Under the pieces are notes generated by a model, which worked only from the letters and a program-made list of their open reading frames with translations, was not told the origin of the DNA and searched no databases. DNA of 64,000 nucleotides from Curvivirga sp965219885 (GTDB lineage: Bacteria; Pseudomonadota; Alphaproteobacteria; UBA8366; Aestuariispiraceae): assembly GCF_965219885.1 (NCBI RefSeq), contig NZ_CBDCOT010000008.1, forward strand, positions 310,001 to 374,000, read 5' to 3'. The translations under genes were made by a program, and so were the position numbers. Below are positions 43,893-53,871 of the stretch, piece after piece (position 1 is the stretch's first letter; each line of letters opens with the position of its first letter).

Positions 43893-44681
43893 TTATGTTA
43901 CATCCATCGGATTATATTCATCATAATTTGGTAAATCCGGACGTTCACCGGAAAATCCTTGAGCAACCAAGAACATCTCAGCAGAATCTTTGCGACTTGA
44001 TGCAGGTTTATTATGGGCCACTTTCTTGAAATGTTTCTTCAATAACGAAAGTAATTCACTTTCAGTTCCACCAGCGAATACCTTGGCAACAAAAATTCCG
44101 CCAGGTTTTAAAACTTCCATTGCAAAATACGCTGCTGCCTCTACAAGGCCAACAATGCGTAAATGATCGGTTTGAGCATGCCCTGTAGTAAACGGTGCCA
44201 TATCAGACAATACCGCATCAACTTCAGCACCTTTTAAAAGGGCTTTCAACTTATCTGGTGCATCATCTTCCATAAAGTCGCCCTGAATCAGATCAGCACC
44301 GGGAATAGGCTCAACTTCCTGGAGGTCAATCCCAACAACCTTACCTTCTTTACCAATGCGTTCTTGTGCAACTTGGACCCAACCGCCCGGTGCACAACCT
44401 AAATCAACAATGACCTGCCCTGGATGCAGAAAATCATATTTATCATCTAATTCAGCGAGCTTAAATGCAGCACGACCACGATACCCTAAACGACGTGCTT
44501 CTGCGACATATGGGTCATTCAATTGTCGTTCTAACCAGCGCGTAGAAGAAATCTTACGACGTTTCGCGGTTTTCACACGCACACGTTGCTGACGGCCATC
44601 AGTCACATTTCTAATATTTCCAGATCCTTTCGAACCTGTTTTTTTCCCGCCACCAGAACGGTTACGTCCATTAGCTGCCAT
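43893..44681 (-). CDS. rlmE: 23S rRNA (uridine-2552-2'-O)-methyltransferase
   Basis: FtsJ-family SAM methyltransferase that modifies U2552 of the large subunit. The 262-residue protein has a strongly basic N-terminal tail of about 45 residues (Lys/Arg/Gly) that E. coli RlmE lacks, then RAAFKLAELDDKYDF, SAM loop VDLGCAPGGWVQVA, catalytic Asp in VLSDMAPFTTGH and Lys in FVAKVFAGG. The start overlaps the upstream Ppx/GppA gene by 11 bp; such a pair is common in alphaproteobacteria. Confidence 0.95.
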   Translation of the reverse strand: MAANGRNRSGGGKKTGSKGSGNIRNVTDGRQQRVRVKTAKRRKISSTRWLERQLNDPYVAEARRLGYRGRAAFKLAELDDKYDFLHPGQVIVDLGCAPGGWVQVAQERIGKEGKVVGIDLQEVEPIPGADLIQGDFMEDDAPDKLKALLKGAEVDAVLSDMAPFTTGHAQTDHLRIVGLVEAAAYFAMEVLKPGGIFVAKVFAGGTESELLSLLKKHFKKVAHNKPASSRKDSAEMFLVAQGFSGERPDLPNYDEYNPMDVT

Positions 44682-45732
44682 GGCTCCAATTCTCCTCAGC
44701 TTCCTGATCGGCCGCAGCCATTAAATCAATTAACACACCTTCACGAATACCACGATCGGCTACACAAAGTCGACCAACTTGCCAAACCTGACAAATCGCT
44801 TCCAGAATAATACATCCCGCTAAAACAAGGTCCGCTCGTTCCTTGCCCACACATGGACAATCTTCACGTTCTTGTAATGTCATAGATCGTAGACGAGAGG
44901 CAATATCCTCTGCGGACTTAAAACTCAAGACCGCACCGTCAACTTTTGATCGAATATAATGAGGTAGCCCTAAATCAATGCCCGTTACTGTCGTAACTGT
45001 GCCTGAAGTACCAAGCATCTGTACAGAGCCTTTTGCTACTTCACTGGATATGCCATACTGTTGATCAAAGTCCTGAAATAAAGATGCAATTTTTTCCACC
45101 CAGAGTTCGAAATCTGGTCCTGCCAATTTTGACAGCCCAACTTGTTCGCCAAGCGTAACGACACCATAAGGAATTGAAATGCAATCAATTACCTCTGGTC
45201 CCTGCTTATTACCTGCATTTGTACGAACCCAAATAACTTGTGTGCTTCCGCCGCCGATATCAAATACCAGAGCATACTTTTTGCTTTCTTCCATCAAAGG
45301 AACACAGCCAGCAATCGCAAGATGCGCTTCTTCTCTCGCACCGATCACTTCCAGTAAAACGCCAGTTTCACTCATAACTCTTGCAATAAATTGATCAGCG
45401 TTAATAGCTTGACGACAGGCTTCTGTTGTAATCGCCCGAATACGCGTAGCTTTACGAAAACGTACTTTTTCCATACATGCCTGTAGAGCTTGAATAGCTC
45501 TTCTTTGTGCAGCTTCGTTTAGTCGTCCTGTTGATGCAATCCCCTCACCTAAACGTACAATACGGGAAAATGAATCGATAACTCGAAAGCCGTTTTTGGA
45601 GGGACGAGCTACAAGTAAACGACAATTATGAGTGCCTAGATCAATAGCGCCATAAGTATGTGCCCAACGTCCAGTAGACGGCATAAACCGACTACGAGGA
45701 GTCATACGTCTACTTTTAAAATGTCTAGCCAT
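44671..45732 (-). CDS. Ppx/GppA family phosphatase
   Basis: Actin-fold (ASKHA) phosphatase of the exopolyphosphatase/guanosine pentaphosphatase family (353 residues from the ATG at 45732). Phosphate loop 1 is AIDLGTHNCRLLVA and loop 2 LVFDIGGGSTQVIW; EEAHLAIAG and GTSGTVTTVTGI are also typical. AGGG stands 5 nt before this ATG. An ATG 16 codons earlier (45780) is possible. It is the short form, lacking the C-terminal HD-type domain of E. coli Ppx. PolyP or pppGpp as substrate is not decided. Confidence 0.92.
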   Translation of the reverse strand: MARHFKSRRMTPRSRFMPSTGRWAHTYGAIDLGTHNCRLLVARPSKNGFRVIDSFSRIVRLGEGIASTGRLNEAAQRRAIQALQACMEKVRFRKATRIRAITTEACRQAINADQFIARVMSETGVLLEVIGAREEAHLAIAGCVPLMEESKKYALVFDIGGGSTQVIWVRTNAGNKQGPEVIDCISIPYGVVTLGEQVGLSKLAGPDFELWVEKIASLFQDFDQQYGISSEVAKGSVQMLGTSGTVTTVTGIDLGLPHYIRSKVDGAVLSFKSAEDIASRLRSMTLQEREDCPCVGKERADLVLAGCIILEAICQVWQVGRLCVADRGIREGVLIDLMAAADQEAEENWSHGS

Positions 45733-45852
45733 CGAAACCCTGATTCTTTTTGTTATGATGGGTACTATAAGTTTCGCCATTCAACCTATAAACAATAATG
45801 CTATATAAGCTGGCGTTAGATGTAACCCTTTAATTACGATAATAGCTAAATA

Positions 45853-46326
45853 TTATGACGATTCTTTGGTATTCGCGTCCGCCTTTTTCGTCCAAGCTCC
45901 CTGTTCGGTTTGTTGCCAGTAGGTTAACGCTCGGCCTGCTTCATTTTCCGTTTTCCATGCAAGACGCGCTTGTTGGACTGCATGATCATCATTTCCATTA
46001 AAAATACGGCAAACACGTGTATATGAGTTCAGATTCTGACTTTCAGCCGAATCCACGAGGAAAAGCACTTCTGCCTGATTCGGGTTTTCATCCTGATCCG
46101 TAAACCAGATCGGCTGCAATTCGGCATTCCCATCCTTGGCATTCCCATGAGGAAGAAAACTATCCTCCTCATAGGACCAAAGATGCTCTGTTAAAGCTTC
46201 CACACGCCCAGTTTCACCAGTCATTACCACTGCTTTCCAACCACGCTTAAGGGTTGCTGCCAATAATTGAGGCAATGCTTGCTCCAAAGGTTTGGTCTGC
46301 AAATGATAATACATGGTTTCAGACAT
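45853..46326 (-). CDS. holC: DNA polymerase III subunit chi
   Basis: A 157-residue clamp-loader accessory that contacts SSB. The YYHLQTKPLEQALPQLL start, RGWKAVVMTGETGRVEAL, the LWSYEEDSFLPHG stretch and the late LFLVDS fit HolC. It follows pepA by 11 bp, the classical pepA-holC pairing. Confidence 0.92.
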   Translation of the reverse strand: MSETMYYHLQTKPLEQALPQLLAATLKRGWKAVVMTGETGRVEALTEHLWSYEEDSFLPHGNAKDGNAELQPIWFTDQDENPNQAEVLFLVDSAESQNLNSYTRVCRIFNGNDDHAVQQARLAWKTENEAGRALTYWQQTEQGAWTKKADANTKESS

Positions 46327-46337
46327 GATATGGATAC

Positions 46338-47807
46338 TTATCCTTCGTAATGTTCAGACACAAAACGATCTAGAAGTTTAACACCAAAGCCGGTGGCACC
46401 TTTTGGCGCAGTCGCTGTACTTTTTGCAGACCAAGTTACACCAGCGATATCTAAATGTGCCCATTTGGTGCCATTCACATATCGTTGTAAGAATTGAGCT
46501 GCGGTTATAGAGCCGCCATATTTCCCGCCAATATTTTTCATGTCTGCGACACTGGATTTAATTTGCTTGTCATAAGCATCCCCTAACGGCATGCGCCAAA
46601 CTTTATCATCAGTCGCTAAACCAGCTGCGGTTAAGCGCTCCGCCAATTGGTCATCATTTGAGAACAGGCCTGCATGTTCCTGCCCCAGGCTCACCATGAT
46701 TGCACCAGTCAGTGTCGCCAGATCGATCATGATCTGTGGTTTGTATTTATCTTGTGTATACCAAAGCGCATCAGCTAGAACCAAACGACCTTCCGCATCA
46801 GTATTCAAAATCTCAATCGTTTGACCAGACATGGACGTTACGATGTCACCTGGGCGTTGCGCATTACCGTCTGGCATATTTTCAACAAGGCCAATAACGC
46901 CAATGGCGTTTACCTTCGCTTGGCGCCCAGCTAAGACCTTCATAAGGCCGAGGACAACACCGGATCCCCCCATATCCCATTTCATTTCGTCCATGCCAGG
47001 ACCTGGTTTCAATGAAATACCACCAGTATCGAAAGTCACACCTTTACCAACAAATGCAACAGGTGCTTCGGATTTGGTTCCGCCCTTCCATTCCATTACA
47101 ACAAGCTTGCTTTCACGGGCAGACCCTTGCCCAACACCTAAAAGAGCTCCCATACCTAGTTCGGTCATTTCTGCCTCGCCCAGTACAGTTACTTTAACAC
47201 CAAGTTCGCTCAGTTTTTCTGCTTCATTTGCCATTGTTTCTGGATACAGAACGTTAGGTGGTTCGGAAATCACATCTCGTGTCAGATATACACCTTCCGC
47301 AACTGCATTTAATTTGTCATATTTCTGGTCAGCAGATGTCGCTGCTTTCGTAACAATTGTGATTTCTGAAACTTCCGCAGAATCACCTTCATCTTTCTTG
47401 GTAATGTATTTTTCAAATTTATAAGCGCCAAGTTTGATACCAAAAGCAATTTGCGCTGCAACTTCTGCGTCATCAGCTGCATCGACATAAATAGTAGCAG
47501 TTTTTGAACCCGCCCCCATCAAACGCCCAATAATCGTTCCGCCAAGCTTTTGAGCTGAAAGTTGATCGAATTCCTTGCCAAAACCTAATAAATAAATGCG
47601 ATCAGCTTCTAAGCCCGCAGGTGCTAAAACTTCTGCTACCTGTGCTGTCTTCCCGTTAAACTTACCTGTTTTTGCCGCACGTGATACCATACCAGATGTA
47701 ACATCATCCAACTCTTGTGCAGATGCGGTTAATTTACGCCCTTCTTCCACGCCAACCAGAATTGAGTCCGCTTTTTTGGGTGCTTTTGTTGAAAAAGTAA
47801 TTTTCAT
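46338..47807 (-). CDS. pepA: Leucyl aminopeptidase
   Basis: Cytosolic M17 dimetal aminopeptidase (489 residues). The C-terminal catalytic domain has VGKGVTFDTGGISLKP, the ligand region KWDMGGSG, and the family signature NTDAEGRLVLADAL. A 6-bp inverted repeat lies in the leader (47834-47851). It is divergent from lptF, as in many proteobacteria. Confidence 0.97.
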   Translation of the reverse strand: MKITFSTKAPKKADSILVGVEEGRKLTASAQELDDVTSGMVSRAAKTGKFNGKTAQVAEVLAPAGLEADRIYLLGFGKEFDQLSAQKLGGTIIGRLMGAGSKTATIYVDAADDAEVAAQIAFGIKLGAYKFEKYITKKDEGDSAEVSEITIVTKAATSADQKYDKLNAVAEGVYLTRDVISEPPNVLYPETMANEAEKLSELGVKVTVLGEAEMTELGMGALLGVGQGSARESKLVVMEWKGGTKSEAPVAFVGKGVTFDTGGISLKPGPGMDEMKWDMGGSGVVLGLMKVLAGRQAKVNAIGVIGLVENMPDGNAQRPGDIVTSMSGQTIEILNTDAEGRLVLADALWYTQDKYKPQIMIDLATLTGAIMVSLGQEHAGLFSNDDQLAERLTAAGLATDDKVWRMPLGDAYDKQIKSSVADMKNIGGKYGGSITAAQFLQRYVNGTKWAHLDIAGVTWSAKSTATAPKGATGFGVKLLDRFVSEHYEG

Positions 47808-47833
47808 AATAGCAATCTCTTTTCAAAATAATT

Positions 47834-47851
47834 ACAGGCAATTCCGCCTGT
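47834..47851 (-). other. Short inverted repeat in the pepA leader
   Basis: ACAGGC and GCCTGT flank a 6-nt loop 27 bp upstream of the pepA start. It could form a leader hairpin; no role can be assigned. The rest of the 270-bp pepA-lptF gap shows no gene. Confidence 0.3.
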
Positions 47852-48077
47852 TCTTTTATATAGCTAAGGTAAAGTGATAAACATCCAAGCCCTTACGTCA
47901 AGTATTGTAGGAAAAAAAGCATCAGATTCACCTCCATCGGACTAGACATGGACAGTGTAAGATATTAGTTACACATACAAAGATATTTTTACTTACAATA
48001 AGAATCCGACTATTTTTTATTGTTTGAATAACAATTGAATTCATTCATCTATCTACACATGGGAAATAACAACCTTC

Positions 48078-49190
48078 ATGTTGTCTCGAATCACAAGCTA
48101 TATCGCTAAGCAAATTGGCAGTGTGACGTTTGTCGCGACAATTTCCATGTGTCTACTGGTAACCCTAGTACAATCTATAAAATTCATCGATATGATTATT
48201 ACAAATGGATTACCGATCGAAGAATTTTTTCGCATGTCGCTTCTCGCGACTCCACGTTATTTGAGCTATCTTTTACCTATTGTTTTATTTGGTGCAACAC
48301 TGTTCACATATAACCGCATGACTTCAGATAGTGAAATTGTTGTCATGCGGGCCGCAGGCTTAAGCCGCGGAAAACTAACACGTGGTGGCTTCGTTGCCGG
48401 TTTTTTGGGTATGCTAATATGTTATAGTCTAACATTATATCTTATGCCTGCTTCACAGATTGAATTTCGAAGTATTATTACTCAAGCGCGCTCACAAATC
48501 GGGTCAGCTGTTTTACGTGAAGGACAATTCACAAATATTACAGGTGATACGACAATTTATATCCGTGAAAAACAAGGGGAGAATACGCTGTTAGGTATCA
48601 TTTATCATAACGGCGCCGATAATCTCACCATTATAGCTGAACGTGGAAATATTGTTGAAACAATTGAAGGTCCGCGCGTGGTTGTTTTTAATGGTAATAA
48701 ACAAGTTAAGAAAGACGGTGAGCTGCATCTGTTAGAATTCCAAAAATCCACATTGGATATTGGTTTAACAAAAGATCAAAAACTATTGCGTTGGAGAGAA
48801 GCAAACGAACGGTATTTACCTGACCTGTTATTTCCGAATCCAAATGATCCAAATGATGTACAGAACTTTGATAAATTAATTGCACAAGGGCATGCGCGTA
48901 TTCTATTGCCTATCTTTTGTTTATGCCTACCTCTCATCGCAATTGCATCTCTCCTATCGGGACAACATAGCCGTAGAGGACAATTTAAACAGGTGAGTAC
49001 CGCTATTGTAGGCATGTTAATAAATTTGATCCTACATATCTGGTTAACTAATGCAGCAGGAAAAAACCCTGTTTTACTTTATGTAATGTATGCGAATGTG
49101 GTTATGCCTATGCTTGTCTGTGTTTATGTGATCCACGGAAGACGTAAATTAAAAGCACCTAAAACCCGTCTTCATAGAAGCGAGGCTTAA
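48078..49190 (+). CDS. lptF: LPS export ABC transporter permease LptF
   Basis: Inner-membrane permease of the LptB2FG pump that extracts lipopolysaccharide. The 370-residue protein has three N-terminal helices, a periplasmic beta-jellyroll (about 125-270) and three C-terminal helices. The DSEIVVMRAAGLSRGKL coupling helix region is typical. It pairs with lptG 4 bp downstream. No lptB, A or C is in the window. Confidence 0.95.
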   Translation: MLSRITSYIAKQIGSVTFVATISMCLLVTLVQSIKFIDMIITNGLPIEEFFRMSLLATPRYLSYLLPIVLFGATLFTYNRMTSDSEIVVMRAAGLSRGKLTRGGFVAGFLGMLICYSLTLYLMPASQIEFRSIITQARSQIGSAVLREGQFTNITGDTTIYIREKQGENTLLGIIYHNGADNLTIIAERGNIVETIEGPRVVVFNGNKQVKKDGELHLLEFQKSTLDIGLTKDQKLLRWREANERYLPDLLFPNPNDPNDVQNFDKLIAQGHARILLPIFCLCLPLIAIASLLSGQHSRRGQFKQVSTAIVGMLINLILHIWLTNAAGKNPVLLYVMYANVVMPMLVCVYVIHGRRKLKAPKTRLHRSEA

Positions 49191-49194
49191 GATA

Positions 49195-50295
49195 ATGTTT
49201 CGCACACTAACAGGTACTATGCCTCGCTATATATCCAGACAATTTCTTTTTTGGATTATATTTGTATTCTTTGCTCTTAGTTTTCTCTTTGCATTATTTG
49301 ATTTTGTTGAACTGATGCGTCGGGCATCTGGCAAGGCAGATGCGAGTTTCAGTATTATTTTGCAAATGAGTTTAACAAAACTCCCTCATTTACTGCAGGA
49401 CATCTTTCCCTTTGTTATGTTATTTGGCTCAATCGTCGCATTTTGGCGACTGTCAAAAACTTCAGAACTAGTCATTGCACGTGCCGCAGGTTTTTCTGCT
49501 TGGCAGATATTACGATTACCTATTGTTTTAGCATTTGGTATTGGTGTTTTACAGATCACGTCTTTTGGACCATTTGCAGCTCAGATGTATAACCAGTTTG
49601 AACAACTGGAAAACGAATATCTAAAACGCGGTGGTGAACGCCTGTCTTTGTCTGGTACAGGACTTTGGTTAAGACAAGGTAATAAGAATCACCAAGAGGT
49701 TATTCATGCGCAAATCGCCTTGGAAGGTGGCAAACGTTTGCAACATGTAACAGTTTACCAGTTTGAAGGCGACAATAACTATGTTGGAAGAATTGATGCA
49801 CAAGTAGCCATTCTATTTGATGGGCATTGGACTTTAAGGAATGCAACTATATTCAAACCAAATACACCGTTGCAGCTTAAAAGCATTTATCGAATTCCAA
49901 CGACATTAACGAGTAAGAAAATCGAAGATAGCTATAATTCAGAAGATACACTTTCCTTCTGGGTTCTGCCTGATTTCATTAAAACTTTAGAAGATTCAGG
50001 TTTTGATGCAAGTAATCATAAGATGCGGTTGCATAGCTTGCTATCTACGCCTTTTCTTCTTGTTGCAATGGTTTTAATTGCAGCCACATTTGCGATGCGA
50101 ACCAGTAACCGCAGAGGGGCTGCCTTTACAATTCTTTCAGGGATTGGATGTGGTTTTGTCTTGTATTTCTTTACAAATGTTGTGCAAGCTCTGGGATTGT
50201 CAACAACGATTCCTGTATGGATTGCTGCATGGATTCCTGCAATCGTTAGCTTGATGTTGGGTATAACGGCTTTACTTCACACAGAAGATGGATAA
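49195..50295 (+). CDS. lptG: LPS export ABC transporter permease LptG
   Basis: Partner of LptF in the LPS transporter (366 residues, same six-helix plus jellyroll layout). The KTSELVIARAAGFSAWQIL coupling segment and the C-terminal LVAMVLIAATFAMR followed by NRRGAA match LptG. lptD follows after 14 bp, so the inner- and outer-membrane parts of LPS transport share an operon. Confidence 0.95.
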   Translation: MFRTLTGTMPRYISRQFLFWIIFVFFALSFLFALFDFVELMRRASGKADASFSIILQMSLTKLPHLLQDIFPFVMLFGSIVAFWRLSKTSELVIARAAGFSAWQILRLPIVLAFGIGVLQITSFGPFAAQMYNQFEQLENEYLKRGGERLSLSGTGLWLRQGNKNHQEVIHAQIALEGGKRLQHVTVYQFEGDNNYVGRIDAQVAILFDGHWTLRNATIFKPNTPLQLKSIYRIPTTLTSKKIEDSYNSEDTLSFWVLPDFIKTLEDSGFDASNHKMRLHSLLSTPFLLVAMVLIAATFAMRTSNRRGAAFTILSGIGCGFVLYFFTNVVQALGLSTTIPVWIAAWIPAIVSLMLGITALLHTEDG

Positions 50296-50309
50296 ATAAG
50301 GACCGTAAA

Positions 50310-52592
50310 ATGACTAAGAACTGGATTAAAAAAATCCTATCCTCTTCTACGGCAATTGGGACAGGCTTTCTTGTTTCAATTGCACCATCAGGTAGTTTTG
50401 CGCAGATAACTTCTGATGAGTTAATGCCGACAAAACCACAAGAACAAACACCTGACTTAAAACGCAGAATTCCAGCAATGGCGGGACAGTTAGATAGTTC
50501 GCCTCAAAATGAAGAAAGCCCTGTTCTCCTAAGTGCAGACGAAGTCAATTATGATGAAACACTAAATATCATTACGGCACGTGGCAATGTTGAACTTGTT
50601 CAGGAAGGCCGTGTTCTTTTAGCTGATACCCTTAGTTACAATCAAACGGATGACACTATTACTGCGTCAGGCGATGTAAAATTGCTGGAGACAACCGGTG
50701 ATGTCATGTTTGCTGAATATATGGAGCTAACAGACAAAATGACCAAGGGCACGTTGCGTCAAATCCGTTTTCTTATGAGTGACAATGCGCGTCTCGCAGC
50801 TAATGGAGCAAGACGGTTCAGTGAAACTAAAACCGAACTGGCACGTGCAGTTTATACTCCTTGTGATGTATGCAAAGAAACCCCTGAAAAAGATCCTTTA
50901 TGGCAATTGAAAGCTGATAAAGTTGTTCATGATGGAGACTCAAAAACCATAGAGTATTATAACAGTTGGATGGAAATTTTTGGTCTTCCAGTTGCATATT
51001 TTCCTTATTTTCAACATCCTGATCCAAGTGTAGATCGTGCATCAGGAATACTTCCTCCGAGCTTCGGTAACGATAATAATATCGGTACATTTTTCAGATT
51101 ACCGTATTATTGGGCGATATCTGAGGATAAAGATTTTACATTTGATCCAATTTATACTTCAAAAAGCGGCTTAGTAGCATCTGGGGAATATCGCCAAGCT
51201 TTCGAATCTGGGGATTTATACTTACAAGGCAGTATCGTTAACGATAGTGAGTATTTCGAAAATAGTAGCAGTAATAAAGGTCATACCCGTTGGCATATCG
51301 CCAGTAGAGGTTCATTTGATCTTGATGAGACTTGGAGTTGGGGCTTTGATGGGAACAAACAAAGTGACCGACTTTACATGGATCAATTCTCATTTTGGGG
51401 TGATCCAGGCAATACTCTTGACAGCCAGATTAATATTGAAGGTATCAAAGGACGTAACTACTTTCGTGCAGAAGGCCTTTATTGGCAGGAATTACGTTCG
51501 TCTGTTTCTACAAAGCAATCCACAATCTTTCCAAATATAACATATGCAGGTGTCGGCCCAGCTGATAAATTTGGAGGGCATTGGACTTTAGATGGAAATA
51601 TTCGTGGCCTAAAACAAGGAGCTAAATCTGAAAGTTTAAGAAATAGTTTAAAGGCTGGCTATGATCTATTTAATACGACAAGCTTTGGTTTGGCGACTGT
51701 GTCTAGCCTCTCTCTACAAGGTGATTTATATGATACAAATCATCTAGATAATACTGATTTAAGTGAAGACATTCAAACCAGATTGACTCCAAGAATTTCC
51801 ACGACAGCACGAATGCCTTTTTATCGTAGCGTAGAGTCTGGTTCACAGGTAATTGAACCTATTGCGGGGATTTATGCTTCACCCAATAGTGGGTATGATC
51901 GAGATATTCGAAATGATGATAGCTTAGTCGTTGAGCAAGATGAAACCAGTTTGTTTCAGGATGACATGACACCAGGCATTGATCGTATGGAAACAGGAAC
52001 ACGTACTTCATACGGGTTCCGGATGGGACATTATTTCGATGATGGACTGGCAATTGAATCTACCGTTGCTCAATATTATCGTTTTAGTGAAGATCAAACA
52101 TTATTTGAAGAGACAGGCATTGATGAAGGTGCATCGGATTACTTTGGTGCATTAACGATTAAACCAGTTGACTATTTTAATGTCACTTACCGCTTTAGAG
52201 CTGATCGGGAAAATTTAAGCTTAAATCGGAATGAAGCTCAGTTCCGCTTGGGCACTGACGACACTTATTTCAATGCGCGTTACACGGATATTGATCAAAC
52301 TCAAGATCCTAGCTCTACAGCTATTGAAGAAAGTTATCTAAGTGCTTCTGTAGGTATTGACGATTATTGGCGTACAACCGGATATTGGTTATATGATTTG
52401 TTAGGCAGCGATTCGCGATATGCTGGATTATCACTTATTTACGAAGACGAATGCTTCATTTTTAATACCAGCTATGTACGTGATTTTACCAATGACGGGG
52501 TGGATGGACCATCAGATACCGTTATGCTAAAGCTTACATTCAAAACACTTGGAGAAATTAACCAAGACATTTCCGGTTACGTTCCTAACTAA
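50310..52592 (+). CDS. lptD: LPS assembly protein LptD
   Basis: Outer-membrane beta-barrel that inserts LPS in the outer leaflet. The 760-residue protein has a signal peptide (basic MTKNWIKK, cut near FAQ), an LptA-like OstA domain (about 70-165) and a C-terminal barrel from about 220. YTPCDVCKETPEKDPLWQ is the typical junction stretch, and a late Cys (DECFIF) may pair with these as in the E. coli disulfides. It precedes surA, whose product helps fold it. Confidence 0.95.
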   Translation: MTKNWIKKILSSSTAIGTGFLVSIAPSGSFAQITSDELMPTKPQEQTPDLKRRIPAMAGQLDSSPQNEESPVLLSADEVNYDETLNIITARGNVELVQEGRVLLADTLSYNQTDDTITASGDVKLLETTGDVMFAEYMELTDKMTKGTLRQIRFLMSDNARLAANGARRFSETKTELARAVYTPCDVCKETPEKDPLWQLKADKVVHDGDSKTIEYYNSWMEIFGLPVAYFPYFQHPDPSVDRASGILPPSFGNDNNIGTFFRLPYYWAISEDKDFTFDPIYTSKSGLVASGEYRQAFESGDLYLQGSIVNDSEYFENSSSNKGHTRWHIASRGSFDLDETWSWGFDGNKQSDRLYMDQFSFWGDPGNTLDSQINIEGIKGRNYFRAEGLYWQELRSSVSTKQSTIFPNITYAGVGPADKFGGHWTLDGNIRGLKQGAKSESLRNSLKAGYDLFNTTSFGLATVSSLSLQGDLYDTNHLDNTDLSEDIQTRLTPRISTTARMPFYRSVESGSQVIEPIAGIYASPNSGYDRDIRNDDSLVVEQDETSLFQDDMTPGIDRMETGTRTSYGFRMGHYFDDGLAIESTVAQYYRFSEDQTLFEETGIDEGASDYFGALTIKPVDYFNVTYRFRADRENLSLNRNEAQFRLGTDDTYFNARYTDIDQTQDPSSTAIEESYLSASVGIDDYWRTTGYWLYDLLGSDSRYAGLSLIYEDECFIFNTSYVRDFTNDGVDGPSDTVMLKLTFKTLGEINQDISGYVPN

Positions 52593-52613
52593 CTTAGTAA
52601 ATTAGAAAATATC

Positions 52614-53861
52614 ATGCGAAAAATTCTATCATTATTTATTATCTCTCTGTTTATTTTACCATTTTCATTAAAGGATAGTGATGCACAATCTTTGAAAATT
52701 GCGGCAATCGTTAATGAAGATGTAATTACAGTTTATGATCTGCAAAATCGCATGCGTTTCTTAATTTTCTCTACTCAGGCTCAGCCAGACCAAGCAGCAT
52801 TGAAACGAATCCGAAGTCAGGCATTACGTGCACTTATTGACGAAAAACTTAAAATTCAATCTGCGAAAGAGAGCAACATAACCATTGCTCCCTCTCAAAT
52901 CGATAAAGAAATCAGCAAATTAGAAGCACGCAACAACCTACCAAAAGGTCAGTTGCCTGTTTTGCTAAAAACAAATAACATTGATGCGCAAACTTTAAGA
53001 GATCGTGTTACGGCAGATTTATCCTGGGGACGTTTTGTTTCTCGAAATCTGAGACGTAATGTTCGGATTACAGAAGATTTAGTGGACGATGAACTTGATA
53101 ATATCGCTACTCAACAAAATCAGTCACAAAAGCGTATTTTCGAAATTTACTTACCGTTCGATGGCGCTGAATTGGAATCAGATACAAGAGCATTAGCGCT
53201 AGAACTGAAGAAAGAGCTGGAAGAAGGGTCTACATTTACCACAATTGCACGTAACTATTCCAAATCCAATTCCGCGCAATTAGGTGGAGATAGAGGCTGG
53301 TTAAGCCCGGGCCAGCTTCCAGAAGAACTTGATTCAAAGGTACAAGCTTTAAAAATTGGCCAGATTTCAGACCCTATAGAAACCTTAACTGGATTATTTC
53401 TTTTTCAAGTTACCGATGAACGTAATTTAGCAGGTGACATTGGCAAGACAGAGCTAGGACTTGTGCAGTTAGGTGCGCCAACTACGTCTACGTCACGTGA
53501 TGTAGTTCTTGGTCAGATGAACGCTTTAAAATCCCAAATCAATTCATGTGAAGCAGCAGTTAAATTAGCTGAAAGTAACGCAGATATTAGCAGTACACAG
53601 ACAAGTAAAATTCTCTTACGTGATTTATCCGAAACAGTACAAGCTCAAGTGAAAGATTTGAAAGTTAATCAATCCACCTCACCTATTCCTGTGCAAAATG
53701 CTGTTATCCTTTTGACTGTATGTACCCGAAAGGAACCACAATCAAACTTACCGTCACGTCGGGATATTCGTAAACAGCTCTTCAATGCGAAACTAGATAT
53801 TCTAGCTCGCCAGCGTTTGCGTGATCTTCGCAATGCTGCGTTTATTGATATCCGAAACTAA
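52614..53861 (+). CDS. surA: Peptidylprolyl isomerase, SurA type
   Basis: Periplasmic chaperone for outer-membrane proteins (415 residues). Signal peptide cut near DAQ-SLK; the N-terminal SurA domain begins IAAIVNEDVITVYDLQNRM; one clear parvulin PPIC domain (about 180-285, with GGDRGWLSPGQLP) and a second, degenerate one. The position lptD-surA-pdxA-rsmA is a classical outer-membrane operon. Confidence 0.93.
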   Translation: MRKILSLFIISLFILPFSLKDSDAQSLKIAAIVNEDVITVYDLQNRMRFLIFSTQAQPDQAALKRIRSQALRALIDEKLKIQSAKESNITIAPSQIDKEISKLEARNNLPKGQLPVLLKTNNIDAQTLRDRVTADLSWGRFVSRNLRRNVRITEDLVDDELDNIATQQNQSQKRIFEIYLPFDGAELESDTRALALELKKELEEGSTFTTIARNYSKSNSAQLGGDRGWLSPGQLPEELDSKVQALKIGQISDPIETLTGLFLFQVTDERNLAGDIGKTELGLVQLGAPTTSTSRDVVLGQMNALKSQINSCEAAVKLAESNADISSTQTSKILLRDLSETVQAQVKDLKVNQSTSPIPVQNAVILLTVCTRKEPQSNLPSRRDIRKQLFNAKLDILARQRLRDLRNAAFIDIRN

Positions 53862-53871
53862 GAGATCTCTG

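Noticed and set aside
53821..53871. Longer pdxA starting inside surA
   Set aside because: The extension begins at GTG, has no ribosome site and adds residues not found in PdxA; the ATG at 53872 gives the standard start.
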